64,000 nt of DNA, taken from assembly GCF_020882245.1 (NCBI RefSeq), contig NC_083600.1, positions 45,603,019-45,667,018 on the forward strand. The letters run 5' to 3'. Shown one piece after another: positions 25,599 to 40,137 of the stretch; position 1 is the first letter of the stretch, and every line of letters begins with the position of its first letter. Position numbers and translations under genes: made by a program. The notes under the pieces are model-generated. The model was given only the letters and a program-made list of their open reading frames with translations. It made no database searches and was not told where the DNA came from. Source of the stretch: Rhopalosiphum padi. Taxonomy: Eukaryota > Arthropoda > Insecta > Hemiptera > Aphididae.

Positions 25599-26739
25599 CT
25601 GAAACAAATAACGATAAAAATTATTATTGAATAACAAAAATTAATTGTAAGTTCACTCGAATAAAATAACATAGAACTACTGTGGTAAAACACTAAAACA
25701 AAAATGAAAAAAAACAGTGATGAAACGGTGACAACAACGAGGTAGCTATGCCGGTAAACCTCGGTGGGTCACAATTTATTTAATTAATCCGTTGAAAGCG
25801 GTTTCTCTAATAGCACTCCATTTAGCTTTTAAATGGATCCGTAGGGGTACAAAAATTAAATAACGGTTATGTCTATGACAGATTATTATTTTTTTTTTCA
25901 TTATTAATATCCCGTTATTCCGATAAACGGAGTATACTCATCAAATATGATCGATATACGTTAATTTAATATGAAATCACTGTAAATATATATAATAAAT
26001 ATATATTAATCAAATCATGAAAAATTAATCGAAACTAAAAAACATATTATACGTATATGTATTGACTGCATTATTTTTGTGTATGTATTTTGTGGGGCTA
26101 GACTTGAAAGTATAATAGGTACCTATAGGTTATAATACTCGTTGTTCAACATTTTATGATCAAACATTTCCATTATATTATACATTATATACACTATTGT
26201 TGTATTGTATATACCATAATAATATATACATATATAAAACCTCTTGTAAGAGAGTATTTCTCTCAAATTTAACGCAAAAGGGTTCCTTAGAACTCGATTG
26301 GTAGTTTATTGAAACTACCAAAGGTTTTCGGATATATGTCGAGAGTGTACGTATATTCGAACAATGACGTGGCGTTTGCAAACTCAACCCAACATCAATT
26401 GGCTGACCCTCTTGGGAATGTTTTTACTATGCAATACCCCCAAGAGTAACAAATTTGGTGAACATTTGTAACGATTGAAAGGCGCAATGGACAATTTTTT
26501 TTTTATTATTTTTTATACAATAATAAATCATTAATCCTTCAACGATTACCCTTTGAATGGGCCAGTTTTGTAGGGTGTAGCTAATGAAATATCGTAAAAT
26601 TGTAATCCATCTTTTATTCATTTTCACAAATGTGAAATAGCGTTACAACATCATATTGATTCACTGATATCAAAATGTATGCAATTATAACGTATATTGA
26701 ATTATTCATAAACATATATAAATAAAATCTATTTTTTAG
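25599..26739. other. Non-coding stretch with a cluster of short hairpins
   Basis: No exon supported. Short perfect stems occur in succession: GAGAG/CTCTC (26250-26264), GGTAGTTT/AAACTACC (26300-26319) and CTCTTGGG/CCCAAGAG (26409-26446). They could be chance, a decayed element or a structured RNA. Confidence 0.35.
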
Positions 26740-26833
26740 GAAATTCATATATAATAATCCTAGATCCATCAACAGATCTAAGAATGAGGGTGGAGGATAA
26801 AACTAGGTATGCGGCCAAGTCGTTAATCATAGA
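26740..26833 (+). CDS. Candidate 94-nt exon
   Basis: An acceptor with a T run (CTATTTTTTAG) and a near-perfect donor (GA|GTAAGTG) bound 94 bases with one open frame of 30 codons that includes IILDPSTDLRMR and EDKTRYAAKS. The patch is distinctly GC-richer than its flanks. Caution: the minus strand is also open here (an ATG frame starting MINDLAAYLV), and the 3' part resembles a tRNA A-box region (GCGGCCAAGTCGTTAA), though no B box follows. Opposite in strand to the exon at 25528. Product unknown. Confidence 0.35.
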
Positions 26834-28949
26834 GTAAGTGCTAATGATAATTATATTAAATAAAAAATAAATTACAGAATAAAAATGTGCACATTCATTT
26901 TCAACGCATAGTTACATCTTTTTATTACTTATATTTTATTAAAAATGAACTAAGTTATTTATCATCTATACACCTTTTTTATAAAATAACAATATTTAAT
27001 TGACAATTATATTAATAGTCATGTAATGAAAATGTTATATTATTTTCTCGTTATGAAAGTATCGCTAAAAATAACCACAGCACTTGAGTACTCGATAATA
27101 CAGATAAACCAGGCTGCTCATTAGTGAATTTATTAGCGATGATCATGTGTATTTTTGATGCTTAACAGTTATATTTATTATATTATCATCGTTATTATCA
27201 TTTATCATTATTCAGTGTTACTAGTTTAATAATGGAACATTCAAAAAAAATATCGGGTAGTAGTTTCCTAACATAATATGAACGGCATATCAAACATTTT
27301 TTTCATTGCCCGTAATATTGGCATCTAATGAATGCAATTTTATTAAGCTGAAACTAATTAAATCATATTTAAGGTCGATATTAAATGACCTGTCAATCAT
27401 ATCCATTGAACACGAAGTTGCTAAAACCATAAATTATAAGACATTTTAAATATATTCAGTTTGAAATACGCAAAAAAAGTCTTATTCCAGTTAATTTCAT
27501 ATTTATTTATTTATGAGTATAATAAAGGTATCGGCGGTAAACACTTTATTGAATTTAAATGTGTAACTTCTAATTTAGAAGTTTTATTAACCAACAACAT
27601 TGTCAAATAAGTTCATCTTTTTGGAAGCTTATTGAAAGGTTCCAATCTTTAACATTATTTATTGTAATACAAACCGCGGTGTTGGAATAATTAAAACATT
27701 AGGTTCAAAAATATCCATTGAAGTGCCCATCCATATCCAATAAATCCATGTGTATATTATTGGATCGTTTTTGTAAAATAACACATTTGATATGCCTACA
27801 TAGTATTATAAATAGGTTATTAAAAATAGCTATAAAAATATTAAGAGAAAAAAACCTACTTTGTACAATATAAGTAAGACCTTATAATTATACGATTTTA
27901 AAAGTACATAAGATACATGTTTAAATTTAAACGATGTTTAGAAAAATTAAATTTAAAACTGAGCTTGTTTACGTTTACAACCATTGTTGTTCTTTTTTTA
28001 AAACTCCATTCACGTTCACTGAAAAATTGACGCATCCATTGGGAAATCATTTATTTTTATTATTATTAGATTCTAGTTTAAAACTATTACAGGTCAACAA
28101 TTAAGTAATTTCGTCATAATATTTGGTAATAATTGCATAATATAGATGTGTATATTATACATAACTGAGAAAGAGAGAAAAAATATAATAATATAATACC
28201 GCTAAATGTTAACTAAATTATAATGAGTTACATAAGTACCTTCAGTATTAATAATTTGATTTAAATAATAATTATAGAGTTTATTTAGAGAAGGGAAAGT
28301 AGAGGGCTTAATAAAATTCTTATTTTGGTCAAGAAACTATAAATTGTATTAAAAATACTGTTTGTAGATTGAGCTGCAGCTATGTTAACATTTAATGGTC
28401 CCAGATTGGATTTGGTGACATGACAACTAGTGAGAGCCTCTTATTATGGTTTTATGTTTAATATTTTGACTTGCTGTATTGATTTTTTGTATAATTCTGA
28501 AAGATTTCTGATTTTCTATACAAATAAACCGTCGGTATGCAAACTAACTTGGGTACGTTTTTGAATAGAGATAGTTGCTCACTCTCAGTCTCGCCATCAA
28601 AACAACAAAACGATTAGGTGAACTAAAAATTTTTTCATCGTGTTGAGAAGAGCTAGAATACGATGACAAATACCATTTTTAATTCATTGTAAACGATGAT
28701 TGAAACGATGACATAATTTTTATTCCCCGAAACATAGCGTTACATATTATCTATTATATTATAATTTTTATTTTGTATAATAACGAAACGGAAAATAGTC
28801 GCTAAGATTTTAACGATATGGAGCACGTTAACGCAGAAACCGTACCGGAAATAATTTAATTATTTATTTAAATTAGGAATTATTATACAAGAAAATTAAA
28901 TGTTTCTTTTTAATACTTTGGAAATTGAAAAATTCTTAAGACATTCGTT
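26834..28949. other. AT-rich non-coding stretch
   Basis: Nothing supported. Slightly GC-richer pieces occur around 28370-28440 and 28530-28640 without paired splice sites. Confidence 0.4.
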
Positions 28950-29342
28950 CATAATATACCTTTTGCACGCCAAATTCCGCGATTCGTCACTGCGATCATT
29001 ATGTTAATCATACATTTTTTCATAACATTGATTTCTAACGTCCCAAAATGAAGGGATGTACTCTGTCAACTGAACCGTTAGCATTGTCGCAGTGACAAAA
29101 AGCGAAGTGCTAACCGTATACGTGTGTACGATTTGCATGTGCTGTTTTCGTCTGTCCTACGGGTAACACATTGCAAACTTCCACTTACCGGGCCATACAT
29201 ATAACACATACATTAATTTAATACGATATTTAGATTGTGTGTGTCTGAGTATACGACATAAACATAATATTAGACGACGCACCAAACGTACCGTTTATGT
29301 ATTATTAGTTATTATTATTATAATCCGTTACCGGTTCTTGCC
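28950..29342. promoter_or_regulatory. CpG-elevated island upstream of a 103-codon ATG frame
   Basis: CpG dinucleotides are frequent between about 28965 and 29340, in contrast to the flanks. The position just before the ATG at 29343 fits a promoter and 5' UTR for that frame. No TATA box or initiator can be fixed. Confidence 0.25.
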
Positions 29343-29654
29343 ATGTGTGCCTGTCAATCAACTCGGCGAACGACTTGTACTTGTCGTATAACAATGTCCA
29401 ATAACACAACTCATCGATGTCTTCAATATGACACCCGTATGACACTCCTCGACAATACCATAATAAGCGTACGGTCTAGACGACTAGCACGTCCGAGCAC
29501 GATGAACGTTAAGGATATTTGTACTATAATTAATTTACGAACAAATTTATGTTTTAATATTTTATTCCTATTAAAGTTAATTGCATATGCGACACACGAA
29601 ACATATGGACAAATAATATTATATAGATTAGGTATTGTAACTTGTAAGTCATGA
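29343..29654 (+). CDS. 103-codon ATG open frame, hypothetical
   Basis: Starts with ATG at 29343 (MCACQSTRRT...), rich in T, R and C in the first half and hydrophobic around residues 70-85. A donor-like GTAAGTCA falls at 29647 just before the stop, so it could be a first coding exon rather than a whole gene. No domain recognised. GC-elevated in its first 200 bases. Confidence 0.25.
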   Translation: MCACQSTRRTTCTCRITMSNNTTHRCLQYDTRMTLLDNTIISVRSRRLARPSTMNVKDICTIINLRTNLCFNILFLLKLIAYATHETYGQIILYRLGIVTCKS

Positions 29655-29718
29655 CTATTATGTTTGTATTTGTCAAAATATTATAATATGTAATTATACT
29701 TATTACTTATTCGCGAAC

Positions 29719-32700
29719 TTACATTTTATGGTAATATTGTTTACGGAAAATAATTAAATGTTCAGCATAAGTCAGCTCTAACGACGAAATGTTAAAAATC
29801 AAAAATATATATTCATTTCGTTTATTTGGTCGAATATACGAGTATCTCAATAATAAAACGGTTATTTTAACTATACTACTATTATCACAATATAATTCTA
29901 TAATGTAGTCGTAGAACTTTCTCGTAATATTATTATTATAAGCACCGGCAATATTATTCAAGTAAACTGTAAATCCTCTCCAATAGTAGCAGCGGAGCAT
30001 CCCTACAATATTATATGCGACCTATACCCCACAAGTTGAGTTCACACAGAACACAGAAACGATGTCAATATTGTATTGTACCCGTATAATATAATATGTA
30101 TAATATCTCGAGCATCGTTACGGTCATCGCATTTATCGTGAGTTTATAAAACGTTGTTTTTGGTAAGTATCTAGTTGTTGTATATAAACTGTGTTGGTAA
30201 ATGAATGACAGCATTGATGTAGGTGCTTTTATGTAGAAAAAATTTTGTAATATATTTGTACTTGTACTGAAATATAATATTATTGTGCAAAACAGTTATT
30301 TAATATATACCTATACATATATAAATATTAAATACTGATCAACAAAAATTAAATAATCGTGGTCCCATAAATAACCAACATTTACAATTGCAAATTTTAA
30401 ATAATATTGTTTATATTTATTACATAACAATTAAAAAAAATAAATAAATAATGTTTATTGTTCTGAATCAACATGATATTATTATAGATTTTAAAAGGCC
30501 AAAATAATGCATTTCTGTAGAAATAAAACACAAATCATCTTTGTATTTATTTTATGTTCTAAATGTCGACTCTACTAAAAAATAATTTGTATATCAACAA
30601 TAACAAATAAAACGAGCAGATACAAAACCATTGACTTCGTGTATTTGGTACAATCTCATACATAAATATGAATTCAATATCACATATTATAAACGTTTTG
30701 AAACTACTAAACAAATTAAAAAAGTTCTGTTCACAAAATTGTATTCTTCAGCAAGATAACATTATTTCAATGCTGATATTATGTCTATAACAAACATGTA
30801 TAGTATAGGAAAGTCATAAAATAAAATGATTAAAGTTTTCAGCTATAATTCTGGATAAGTCGAACTAACCCGATCCCTTACACTTTACAAAAGACACGCC
30901 TTTTCAAGATACCCGAAATTCAGTTTCAACAATTTAATCCTAAAAGGATATAAACTAATAGTTAATATAACAATGTAAGCAATGTTTACTTCAAAACAAA
31001 CATTTGTACAATGAACTGTATTGTGGAATAATTGTTTTATGTATAATTATAATATATACGTATTAAATATGCACTGAATTATTGTTTTTATTTTATTAAA
31101 ATTGAATATATTAAAAATAATATAGTTTTTAAATGTAAAAAGTGGCATTTAATTAAATATATACCTATATATATTTAAACTTGATTACTAAATATACGTA
31201 AGTTGCTATCGAATATTTTAAGACAAAATAATTGGAACAACCAGACTCCCTATGTAAAATGAAAAAAATAATAATTTATGCCGAGAGTGAGACTTTTTTA
31301 TAATATTGTAATGCATATAAAATTACTTTCAGTTCTAGTACCCATAAACTTTGTAGATTTTTTTTTATATTTGCCAGTGTCCGTGATAAATAAAAGTATG
31401 AAAAAAGTTTTTTTTTGTCAAGAAAAAACAAAATCGATGGTACAGTATAATTCCCAAGATTTTTCAAAATAAACTTTATATTATATTTAAACTATTATAA
31501 AAGCCTGAGACATTAACAGTTAAAACAAAATAACAACAAAAATTAAAATATACAATTGTATTTTTGTACTATAGTTGGCAAGGTATATAAAATTTATACA
31601 ATATTGTTATAAAAGTTTATTTTTTATTTGTATAATTTGAAAAACTAAATTGAACAACACAAATATTATGAAAATATTGATTTGCATTGTTTATGAACAT
31701 CAAACTTTAAAGGGATGTTTGATATTAAAGATTTCAATTAGTTCTTCTGTAAATTAAACGAATACTTTCGTATCACTTACATTAATTAATTTTTCGTTTT
31801 ATAGGTTCGATAATTTCAAAGTTTTATAATCTTTTATCAAACTATATCTTCGCGTTTTTGTTCTACGAATCACACAAATTGCATAGCTATAAGTTTAGTA
31901 TTTGCATAAAACATAATATTTATGTGACTTTTATAATATTAGAAATGCAAACTAGTGGACCACTGTTTGTTTAAGATCATCATGGAAAGATTAATAACAT
32001 CACGGGCTACAGCAGGTTTTATCTGTAACTTTTTCGTATCAGAGTTTAGTCACAAAAATGTTATCATATTATATGTTCAACTTGATAGTCATGTCCATTC
32101 ATATTACATAGACAATTATTTAAAATCTTGAAATATTAAAAAAAATATTTGGATTCTTACTTCAAACTATAAGATTGATTTATAATAATTTATATTTTTT
32201 GTTATGAAACTAGTAAATAAGTTTTCAGGAGGCAATTTAAATAAATTTCGTAGATGTATTATTATATATTAATTTAAACGTAACTTTTACATTTTTGTAG
32301 TCAGTGTGATGTATCGATCGCATACATAATGTGCAGTATTGTGATATTTATACATTTTAATATTTAAACAACTCGATTCCAAAAATCTTTATATATTGTA
32401 AATTGTATTAAAACAATAAATGTATTTTTCAATTTTAACTAAAAAAAAATAACACAAAATTCTATAAAGTCTAGACAATACATTAATATCACAGTTCAAT
32501 TTTAGACGGGCTATAGATAATATTTATATTATTAAATATTTAAATATACAATGAACGTTTTTACTGTTATCTTAAAAACAAAAACCAGTAACTTTTATTT
32601 GTGAGATATACATATTTATATATAATATTTTTTAATTATTTTTTATGAACATTTATATCAAGTTTTGACTTGTATTATATTGATCATTAAAAATACAATC

Positions 32701-35700
32701 GTTAGTAAGATAAAAGTATTGGGAATTGAACTGTACACGAAAATAAAAATTTAAAAATAATTGAGTCATAACGTAATAATCTAAAATAGTAGCAAAAAAA
32801 AAAAAATGAAGCTGTCAAAATGTGTTTTTTTATTTCGTTGGTTGTGACTTGTAAAATAGACGAAGGACAATACGATTTTTTTATTTTATAAGAAGGAAAT
32901 GCTTATCTGTTTTTTAAGAGACAATTGTTTATTTAAAAGTATTATTGTTATTTTTTTTTAATTTAAAATGTAATATTTTATTTTTAACATAAATTATGAG
33001 GTACCTAAAAAAAATATAATTTATATGGCTGTATATAGTTTTCTACAAAAACAAACAGATATTTACGCTTATATACTACAAATTATATTTTTTTTTTACT
33101 TAAAAGATTATACAACAATTTATTGTAAAACGATTATACCCAAAATAGTTTAAATTAGTTACTTAACTGAAAAAATACTAATTTCTATTTTCGTTTAAAT
33201 GAACTTTTTAACAAGTCTGTGTCATTCAATTGTACACTTAAAATTAAGTTGTTGTAATAAACCAAAATTGTAAAATCAGACTCATAATTTAAATAATTCA
33301 AAATAGTTATGTAAAAATTGAATGCACATATTATATACAATAATATTCATCCAAGAATAAATGTTGTATCAACTGTGTCCAAATTGCACCTAAAAAATAT
33401 ATATGCGTATATAACTTAAATATATATACATACATAGAGAGAGAGAATATTTAATGTACTATATTAAACGCGTTACTTCATATTTTAAGCTAGAATAAAT
33501 TAATGTGTGACAATGATTAAATTAAATGAAAAGATCTGATGATATTATTACTATATTGTCTTTTTTCTATTATTGAATTAATATTATTATATACCTTAAT
33601 TATTTACATAATTTAAAACATATTTAGCTAAGAATAAAAAATTTTATACGACGAACAATAATACGTCGTATTATATTATGTAATAAGATAAGATTTGCAC
33701 GCAACTTTTAGTAATTTATAATAATTAAATTTTGAAAGATTTTAATAGTTGTAAGAATTAATTGTTAAACAATACACAATATACGTTTCAATTTATTTAC
33801 ATAAATCAAATTCTAAACACAACTAATAAAATCATTTTTTATAAGACTATTTTTAACCGTCTTTGCTAGATAGTATTGAGTTAAAAAAGATCCTATTTTA
33901 TTCAATTTAAAACAAGTGTATGGCAAGTAACAAAATTTTATACGATAAGAATTTTTCTTTTAAGCTTATTTTTAGCTCTGTGTTTTTTTGTAAGTTATCA
34001 ATTTTCGTAAGATGAAAATTTGCAAACAAAACAATTTATTTCATAATATCAAATAAATTAATATTGTTTATCTCATTATTATTATAAAAAACTCAAAAGC
34101 ATATTTCCACTATATAAATTTCAACATTATAATGCGTTAAATGTATCTAATCGTGAAACATTTTATCGTTATTCTCAATTCTGATCATACAATATTTAAT
34201 TTTTACACTAGCAGGTTCTTATTTATCAACTATTATGTACATTTTAAGTTTTATAACAATCATAGGTAGTTAATACTTGTATAATATGATGGTGTCTTTT
34301 ATTTATAAATATAGTTTTTGACTAATGAGTTTATTAAACTACCTATATCATATTTTTTTGAGTTCAGTATCTGGCAGGAATCATAAAAGACATATTTTAA
34401 CCTAGCAATAAAAACTTAAAGATGTAAATAATTTTAATTATACGTGTCTATGTGCTTTATTTAGCCATTAAAGTTTGGAGAGCAAAAAATTGTATTTACG
34501 TGATCGAAAATGATAAAAAAAAAATATTTGTCAAGGGTACTAAAACTGTCATCTGACTCGAGTTGTAAAGTAAGGTTGCAATAGGTAGTCAACTAAAGAA
34601 CAAAAAATAAAAAGGTTGGTACTCGGTACGTTATCATCTGGAAATATTAGCATTCCGTTTCGTCATTTTAATATCAAATAGTAAAGCTTTACTAAATTAA
34701 TAGAGGTAATTTTTTATTGAAATTAAATAACGAAATATGTATAATATATTTCATATTATAATTTTTAGATATTCCTTTGTCAATCAAATTATAAATAATA
34801 TATTTAAAAAATATATAAAACTAATATACATAATTTAATAATAAAAGTTTATATTTCGTTACAAGTTGTAACGTTATTTGTTATTATTTGCTTTAATACG
34901 TTTTAGAACATAAATATCTAGTAAAAAACCATCATGCATTAAGGTACATAGAAATAATTGTCTTATATCAACTGATCACATAAAGTAAATAAATATGGAA
35001 ACATTTAAAACGGTTTTACGTACTATATATAAAAACAAATAACATTATGTTTATGTATTATAATTTATAGTACAATAAGAAAATACAATGCCATTTTAAA
35101 CATATATGTCAGACCATAAAAATTGATCTATGAAATTGTATACCCTTAACAACATAAAAAAAATTAAAATAAACGTCTTTGGTTCTGTACCACTTGATGG
35201 CTAGTGTAATACAATTAAAATATATTATAAAGTATATTATAAATATGAGTCTACCATTTTTTACTTTAAATAATTTTTATTATTATTGAAATATAATTTT
35301 AACTAATTCTTAATTTTTAAACTAGAATAATTAAGGCATATTAAGTTTTTATAATTTATTTGTGATTTATGGTAAATACATATAAGATAATAATAATCTT
35401 AATTTATTATAGTCATATAAAAGCTAAATACAATACTATCATCCCACTTAAATACACGCGAAACTTTGAATTTTTCATTAATATCTACCAAACTAAACCT
35501 CATACATTAAAATAATTAATCACACGATTTTTATCACTTTAAAGTCATTACTCAATATCTTATAAATATATAGATTTTTGTAAAATATTTTCATAAAAAT
35601 AAGTCAAGGTAAGTTTTTTAGTATATAAATACAAGGTCGGAACTGGAAATTAATTTTAGTTAGGTTTCGGGAAAGGTTTTAAGCTAAAAAATTGTTTTCT

Positions 35701-36690
35701 AATTGTATTATAATATTAAATAGATTATTTTACTACCACATAATATATAACACGAAACAATTTCAGGGGGGGAGGGTTGAATACTTATTGCTGAGGTTTG
35801 AAATGTTTACACATCGTATATTATTAAATTTTAATTTTAATGACATTTTGATTAATTTTATAGTATTGCCTATTTATACCACGATTTTAATCGTATTGTA
35901 AGTCGTTATTGATTCAAAAATTAATAAAAACAATAAATATATGATTTAATAATATATATTATTATAATGATTAAATATTAATAAAGTATTAAACTCCATG
36001 ATTTGGACCAAAGTTGATTCAACTAACCATATTCTAAAATTAAAATAAATTACTATCACAGCATTATAAATATATAATAAATTATACTAAATAAATAATA
36101 TACAGGCTGATAAACCGTGTTTGTTCAAAATCGTTTTTCATATACAACAAATTTAACACGTAAATTACAGTGACTATTACTTCTTAATGACGGGGTACGA
36201 TTGTAAAGCAGAGTTGTTACCTACCTACTCCTTTTTTAATTAATAGCAGACAACATAAATGGACAAATATTTCAAACAGCGAAGTTAATACAAGTACTAT
36301 TATATTTAAATATTTAACAGATGTAGGTGTGGCAACAGCATTTACACGATAAGACTATATGTGTGTGTGTATAATAGTTTAAAAGGGTGATAAAAAAAAA
36401 AAACAACACCCATTGTTTGTATACGATTTCTTTCTAACGCACTGCAAAATTCGTAGCAAATGATAGTAAATGTAGTCGACTGAAAGGGCGGATATCACAC
36501 ATATATACGTATATGATACGATACCCTTTCCCACTAGAAGGTCTTAGGTGGACGAATATCAATTTGTCAATATGTACTACCATCTACCGGTCCATTGTTT
36601 ATAGGTCGGCTTAGGTTTACGGAATGTGTCGTTTTACAACAGTCAGCCGATCGTTAAATACGTTTACCCCCTCGACATGTTCGTGCCGTA
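29719..36690. other. Long AT-rich non-coding stretch
   Basis: Seven kilobases with no supported gene. A donor-like GTAAGTATC at about 30165 follows a GC-richer patch (30000-30160) that might be a non-coding first exon. A very good minus-strand acceptor at 31250-31251 opens two frames of 17 and 27 codons, but the donor is weak. The paired frames at 31276-31472 and the frame at 35692-35901 look like chance. Confidence 0.4.
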
Positions 36691-36920
36691 AAAATGGCTC
36701 AACGTCCCTTATATATATTTATAATTTTGTTAAAATTGCGTTTATCAACCAATGTACTCACAATAACGGCTGTCGTCATTAATTACCGTTTCCGTTGTGT
36801 CATTGAATCCTTTTTGTCGCGATAATACAAATAGTTTGTCCCTTTATATGGCTATTACCGTCTTAATGACACACAATAACGCATTCAATCGTCTGAAGAC
36901 TGATTCAACTCATCTCATTA
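36690..36920. other. Small GC-elevated patch, unexplained
   Basis: Contains a minus-strand donor-like GTGAGTACA (RC at about 36757-36763), but upstream acceptors are poor and longer versions contain stops. Could be a conserved non-coding element. Confidence 0.2.
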
Positions 36921-39850
36921 TTTCAAAAATATTTATTTTTTATTTAACTATATTAATATTTTAGAATGATATGATTAAGAAAAAACCCAACTACAATACC
37001 TTTTTTTGAATGAAATTGATCAGGCAGGCAGTTGACTTTAATATGATTGTTTCCAATGTACTATTTACAGTATTATTACTACCTATTTATAATATTTCTG
37101 TCTGCAGTATGTATACGAGTAACGTATGTCTCAAATTAATGTTCTAAATAATTGTCTTATAATTGTATTTTTGGTTATGTAATTCTATAATTTGCCTTGA
37201 TGTACCTACTACCTAAATGTAGTTTATAATTAAATAGCCATGAATTAAAATATACACTTTTTATGTTGCCATAAATAAACGCAGTTCAGTTTTAAAAAAT
37301 AAAAACTAATGGTGAATAATATTCGAATAGTCATATTATAGTGTGATCTTCCAAGTAAATATTTTAACAATTTTTGTTCTCAACTAGTATAGTATAGGTA
37401 CTAAAAAACAAATAATAACTTGGCCTTTATTTTTATAATTATCTAATTTATTTATGACTCAGTATTAAATCTAACCTAATCTGACCGTTCATAGCAAAAT
37501 TAAATTCATTTAAAACAAAACTTACTTGTAATATCTTAGCCGCAAAGTGTTAAACTATAACTATAGTGTAATTTGAATTGTACAAAAAACAATAAATAAC
37601 ATTTGATCTACTTTTTTTTATTTAGATAATTCAAACAATTGTTTACAGGTCAATATGCAAAGATGAAAAACTATATATTTGTATATATTGTTTATTCTAG
37701 TGTACGAAGAATGAAGATGTTATAAGAAATATTATAAAATGTTTATTTTATAAAATAAATTTTGGATATACCTGTATATATGTGCTTGATTGAACAAAAA
37801 CGAAATGACTTACAATCACTTTAAAAACACAAAAAATAAGTAGAAATAGTAGGTAGATACCTATTTTAAACGATATATAAAAATGATTTATATAATAAAT
37901 ATATTTTTATCGGATAATTATGACAGACAAATACATTTTTTCTAAATAATTGGTTATACATAATATGTTATATTAATATTATCACGGTAACAGCATTAAT
38001 AACGATAAAACCTTATTAAACTTAAAAATTTTCGCTTTTACCAATTTATCTTTGCAAATTTTAAGATAAATTAAATAATTCGGTGTTATTCAGAATAATA
38101 TTATTGTTATTATTTGGGATTTTACAAACGATCAATGATGGTTATAGAATACATTTTCTAGTATGGTCTAAGCCCAAAGTAAAAAAAAATAATATGATAA
38201 AAACAAAATATGTATAATATGAATACTGTTCCACATAATTAATTTAAGCTTATTTTATCAAAACAGATAAATATACATAAACAAATACGATACTATTTAT
38301 GATAATATCAAAATAATAGAATTGCTGAAATTTTAAAATATATTTAATGTTATATTCTAATAGTATAAGTTACATTTAACAGTGTAATGTAATTACATTT
38401 TGTTTATGTCTTATGAACTTATCAATGTCACAGTAGTAATGACATGAAAAGTGTTAAAATACAAACACAATTAAAAAAGTATGTACCTAATTAAAAAATG
38501 AAGTTAATATACCTCATACTAAAGTTATATAACAATTAAGTAAATCTATAGTTATATATAATCGATAGTATTTATTTAAATTATATTATATATATTTCAA
38601 GTATACTTATTAGTACCCATATAAATTATAATATAAATAACTTAGAATAATAAATTCAAATACTAATTTCAACTTTATCTCATTTCATCTTAATCTTTTT
38701 TTATTTTCCAGACTTAAGTCATAATATACAGGTATTTTATCCTAAGATTTATCATTTTTCATTTATATAAAAGGGTCTAAATAAATTTAGTCCGCTATAA
38801 TTTTTGTGCATTTCAAAAGTGGTAAATTGAATCTTGTCAAATAAAGTAGTAGGTAAATAGTGTACCAAACTTAACCTACCTATCGTATGCATACTGCAAT
38901 AATTATTATATTTATATTTATACCGTATTATTAATATTACGTAAACTGAAAAGTACGTGAAACTAATCTTGATTAATTAATTACATTTTTTAATTAATAA
39001 TTTATACAATTTATACTATAATTACTATGAAATAAACCTATTATTGATATGACTTCTAATAAAGATTATTATATACTAAAAAATATATAATTTTGTGTTT
39101 TCCTGAGACTCACATACATACTATCTTTTTTTTTCTGGAACCCAATTATCTGAGATATGGTCATTTGGGACCTAATTTACGAATTTACCAATCCTGGAAT
39201 GAAAGTCTAAGTTATACAATAAGTATTGAAATGTTGATCGAATTATCATGTATGTTATCTTGAAATTATTTACCAAGATCAATCGGTAGTTTTTGAAGTT
39301 AACTGATAGAACCCAGTACTACACCTAGGTTTTACTGGTATAGCTTATATATATTTGAATATATCTGAAGACTGATAGATATCTTTTTGTATAGGTAACT
39401 TTAAACATTTAACAAGTCTATTGGAAAGTATAATTTTATACGCAATATGTATAAAATGGTTAAGTTACACATTAATTTTTCAAACGGAATAATAATAGTT
39501 TGTCTAACAGATTTTGCAATACAAAACTCATTCATTTCGTTTGTGTACGCGGGAAAGCTGTTTGATTGCTAAACAAAGATTTGTGAGATGATTGGATAAG
39601 CGACGTACGTTTAGTGTTATTGATATATAATCGAAAAATTGAACACATACGGGCAAAAAATCAACACCAAAAACGACGATTTGACGTGGGCGTTAAAAGC
39701 AAAACAAATATACCTACTACAGAACTGCAGAAATGACATACATCGGGAGTTGTATAAAATATATCGATTTTCTTTTGTTTGAACGGGTCACACAACATAA
39801 TACACTTGGATTATGAAACGAATAACAGAAAATAAAAACAAAAAATAGCT
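36921..39850. other. AT-rich non-coding stretch
   Basis: One excellent acceptor at 38692-38711 (TTTTTATTTTCCAG) leads to an 18-codon run ending in a stop, with AATAAA nearby; it could be a terminal exon but has no partner. Otherwise nothing supported. Confidence 0.35.
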
Positions 39851-39852
39851 GA

Positions 39853-40137
39853 AACCCGTTAATAGGGGCGAAAAAAAACAATGTTTACACGCGCATTTTG
39901 AACAAGCTATATACACATAATAATACTATACATATACTTAACAATATTTCATCGATTTCGGACGTATCGCGCTTATGTATGGACCTACTTCTGACAGAGA
40001 TGCAGCAAACGGTTAGACCGATGACGGGATTAAACGATTTTCTGACGAAATTGTTATATCGGTTGATCACGAATAAGACAGTTGTTGGAAAACCTTGCCT
40101 TGTGAAAAAAAAATACAAACGCCAGTCGGAATATTAA
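39853..40137 (+). other. GC-elevated open region, both strands, origin unknown
   Basis: A 95-codon run without stop on the plus strand (no ATG at its start; first ATG about halfway, in CMDLLLTEMQ) overlaps a 77-codon minus-strand frame. The middle portion (39955-40080) is GC-richer than the flanks and reads as plausible protein on the plus strand. It could be a decayed gene or transposon fragment, or a conserved element. No motif recognised. Confidence 0.2.

Noticed and set aside
31276..31472. Overlapping 63- and 64-codon frames on both strands
   Set aside because: Low-complexity composition without motifs; typical shadow pair.
36764..36812. Minus-strand exon candidate with a good donor
   Set aside because: Acceptor lacks a pyrimidine tract, and extension to better acceptors brings stops in every frame.
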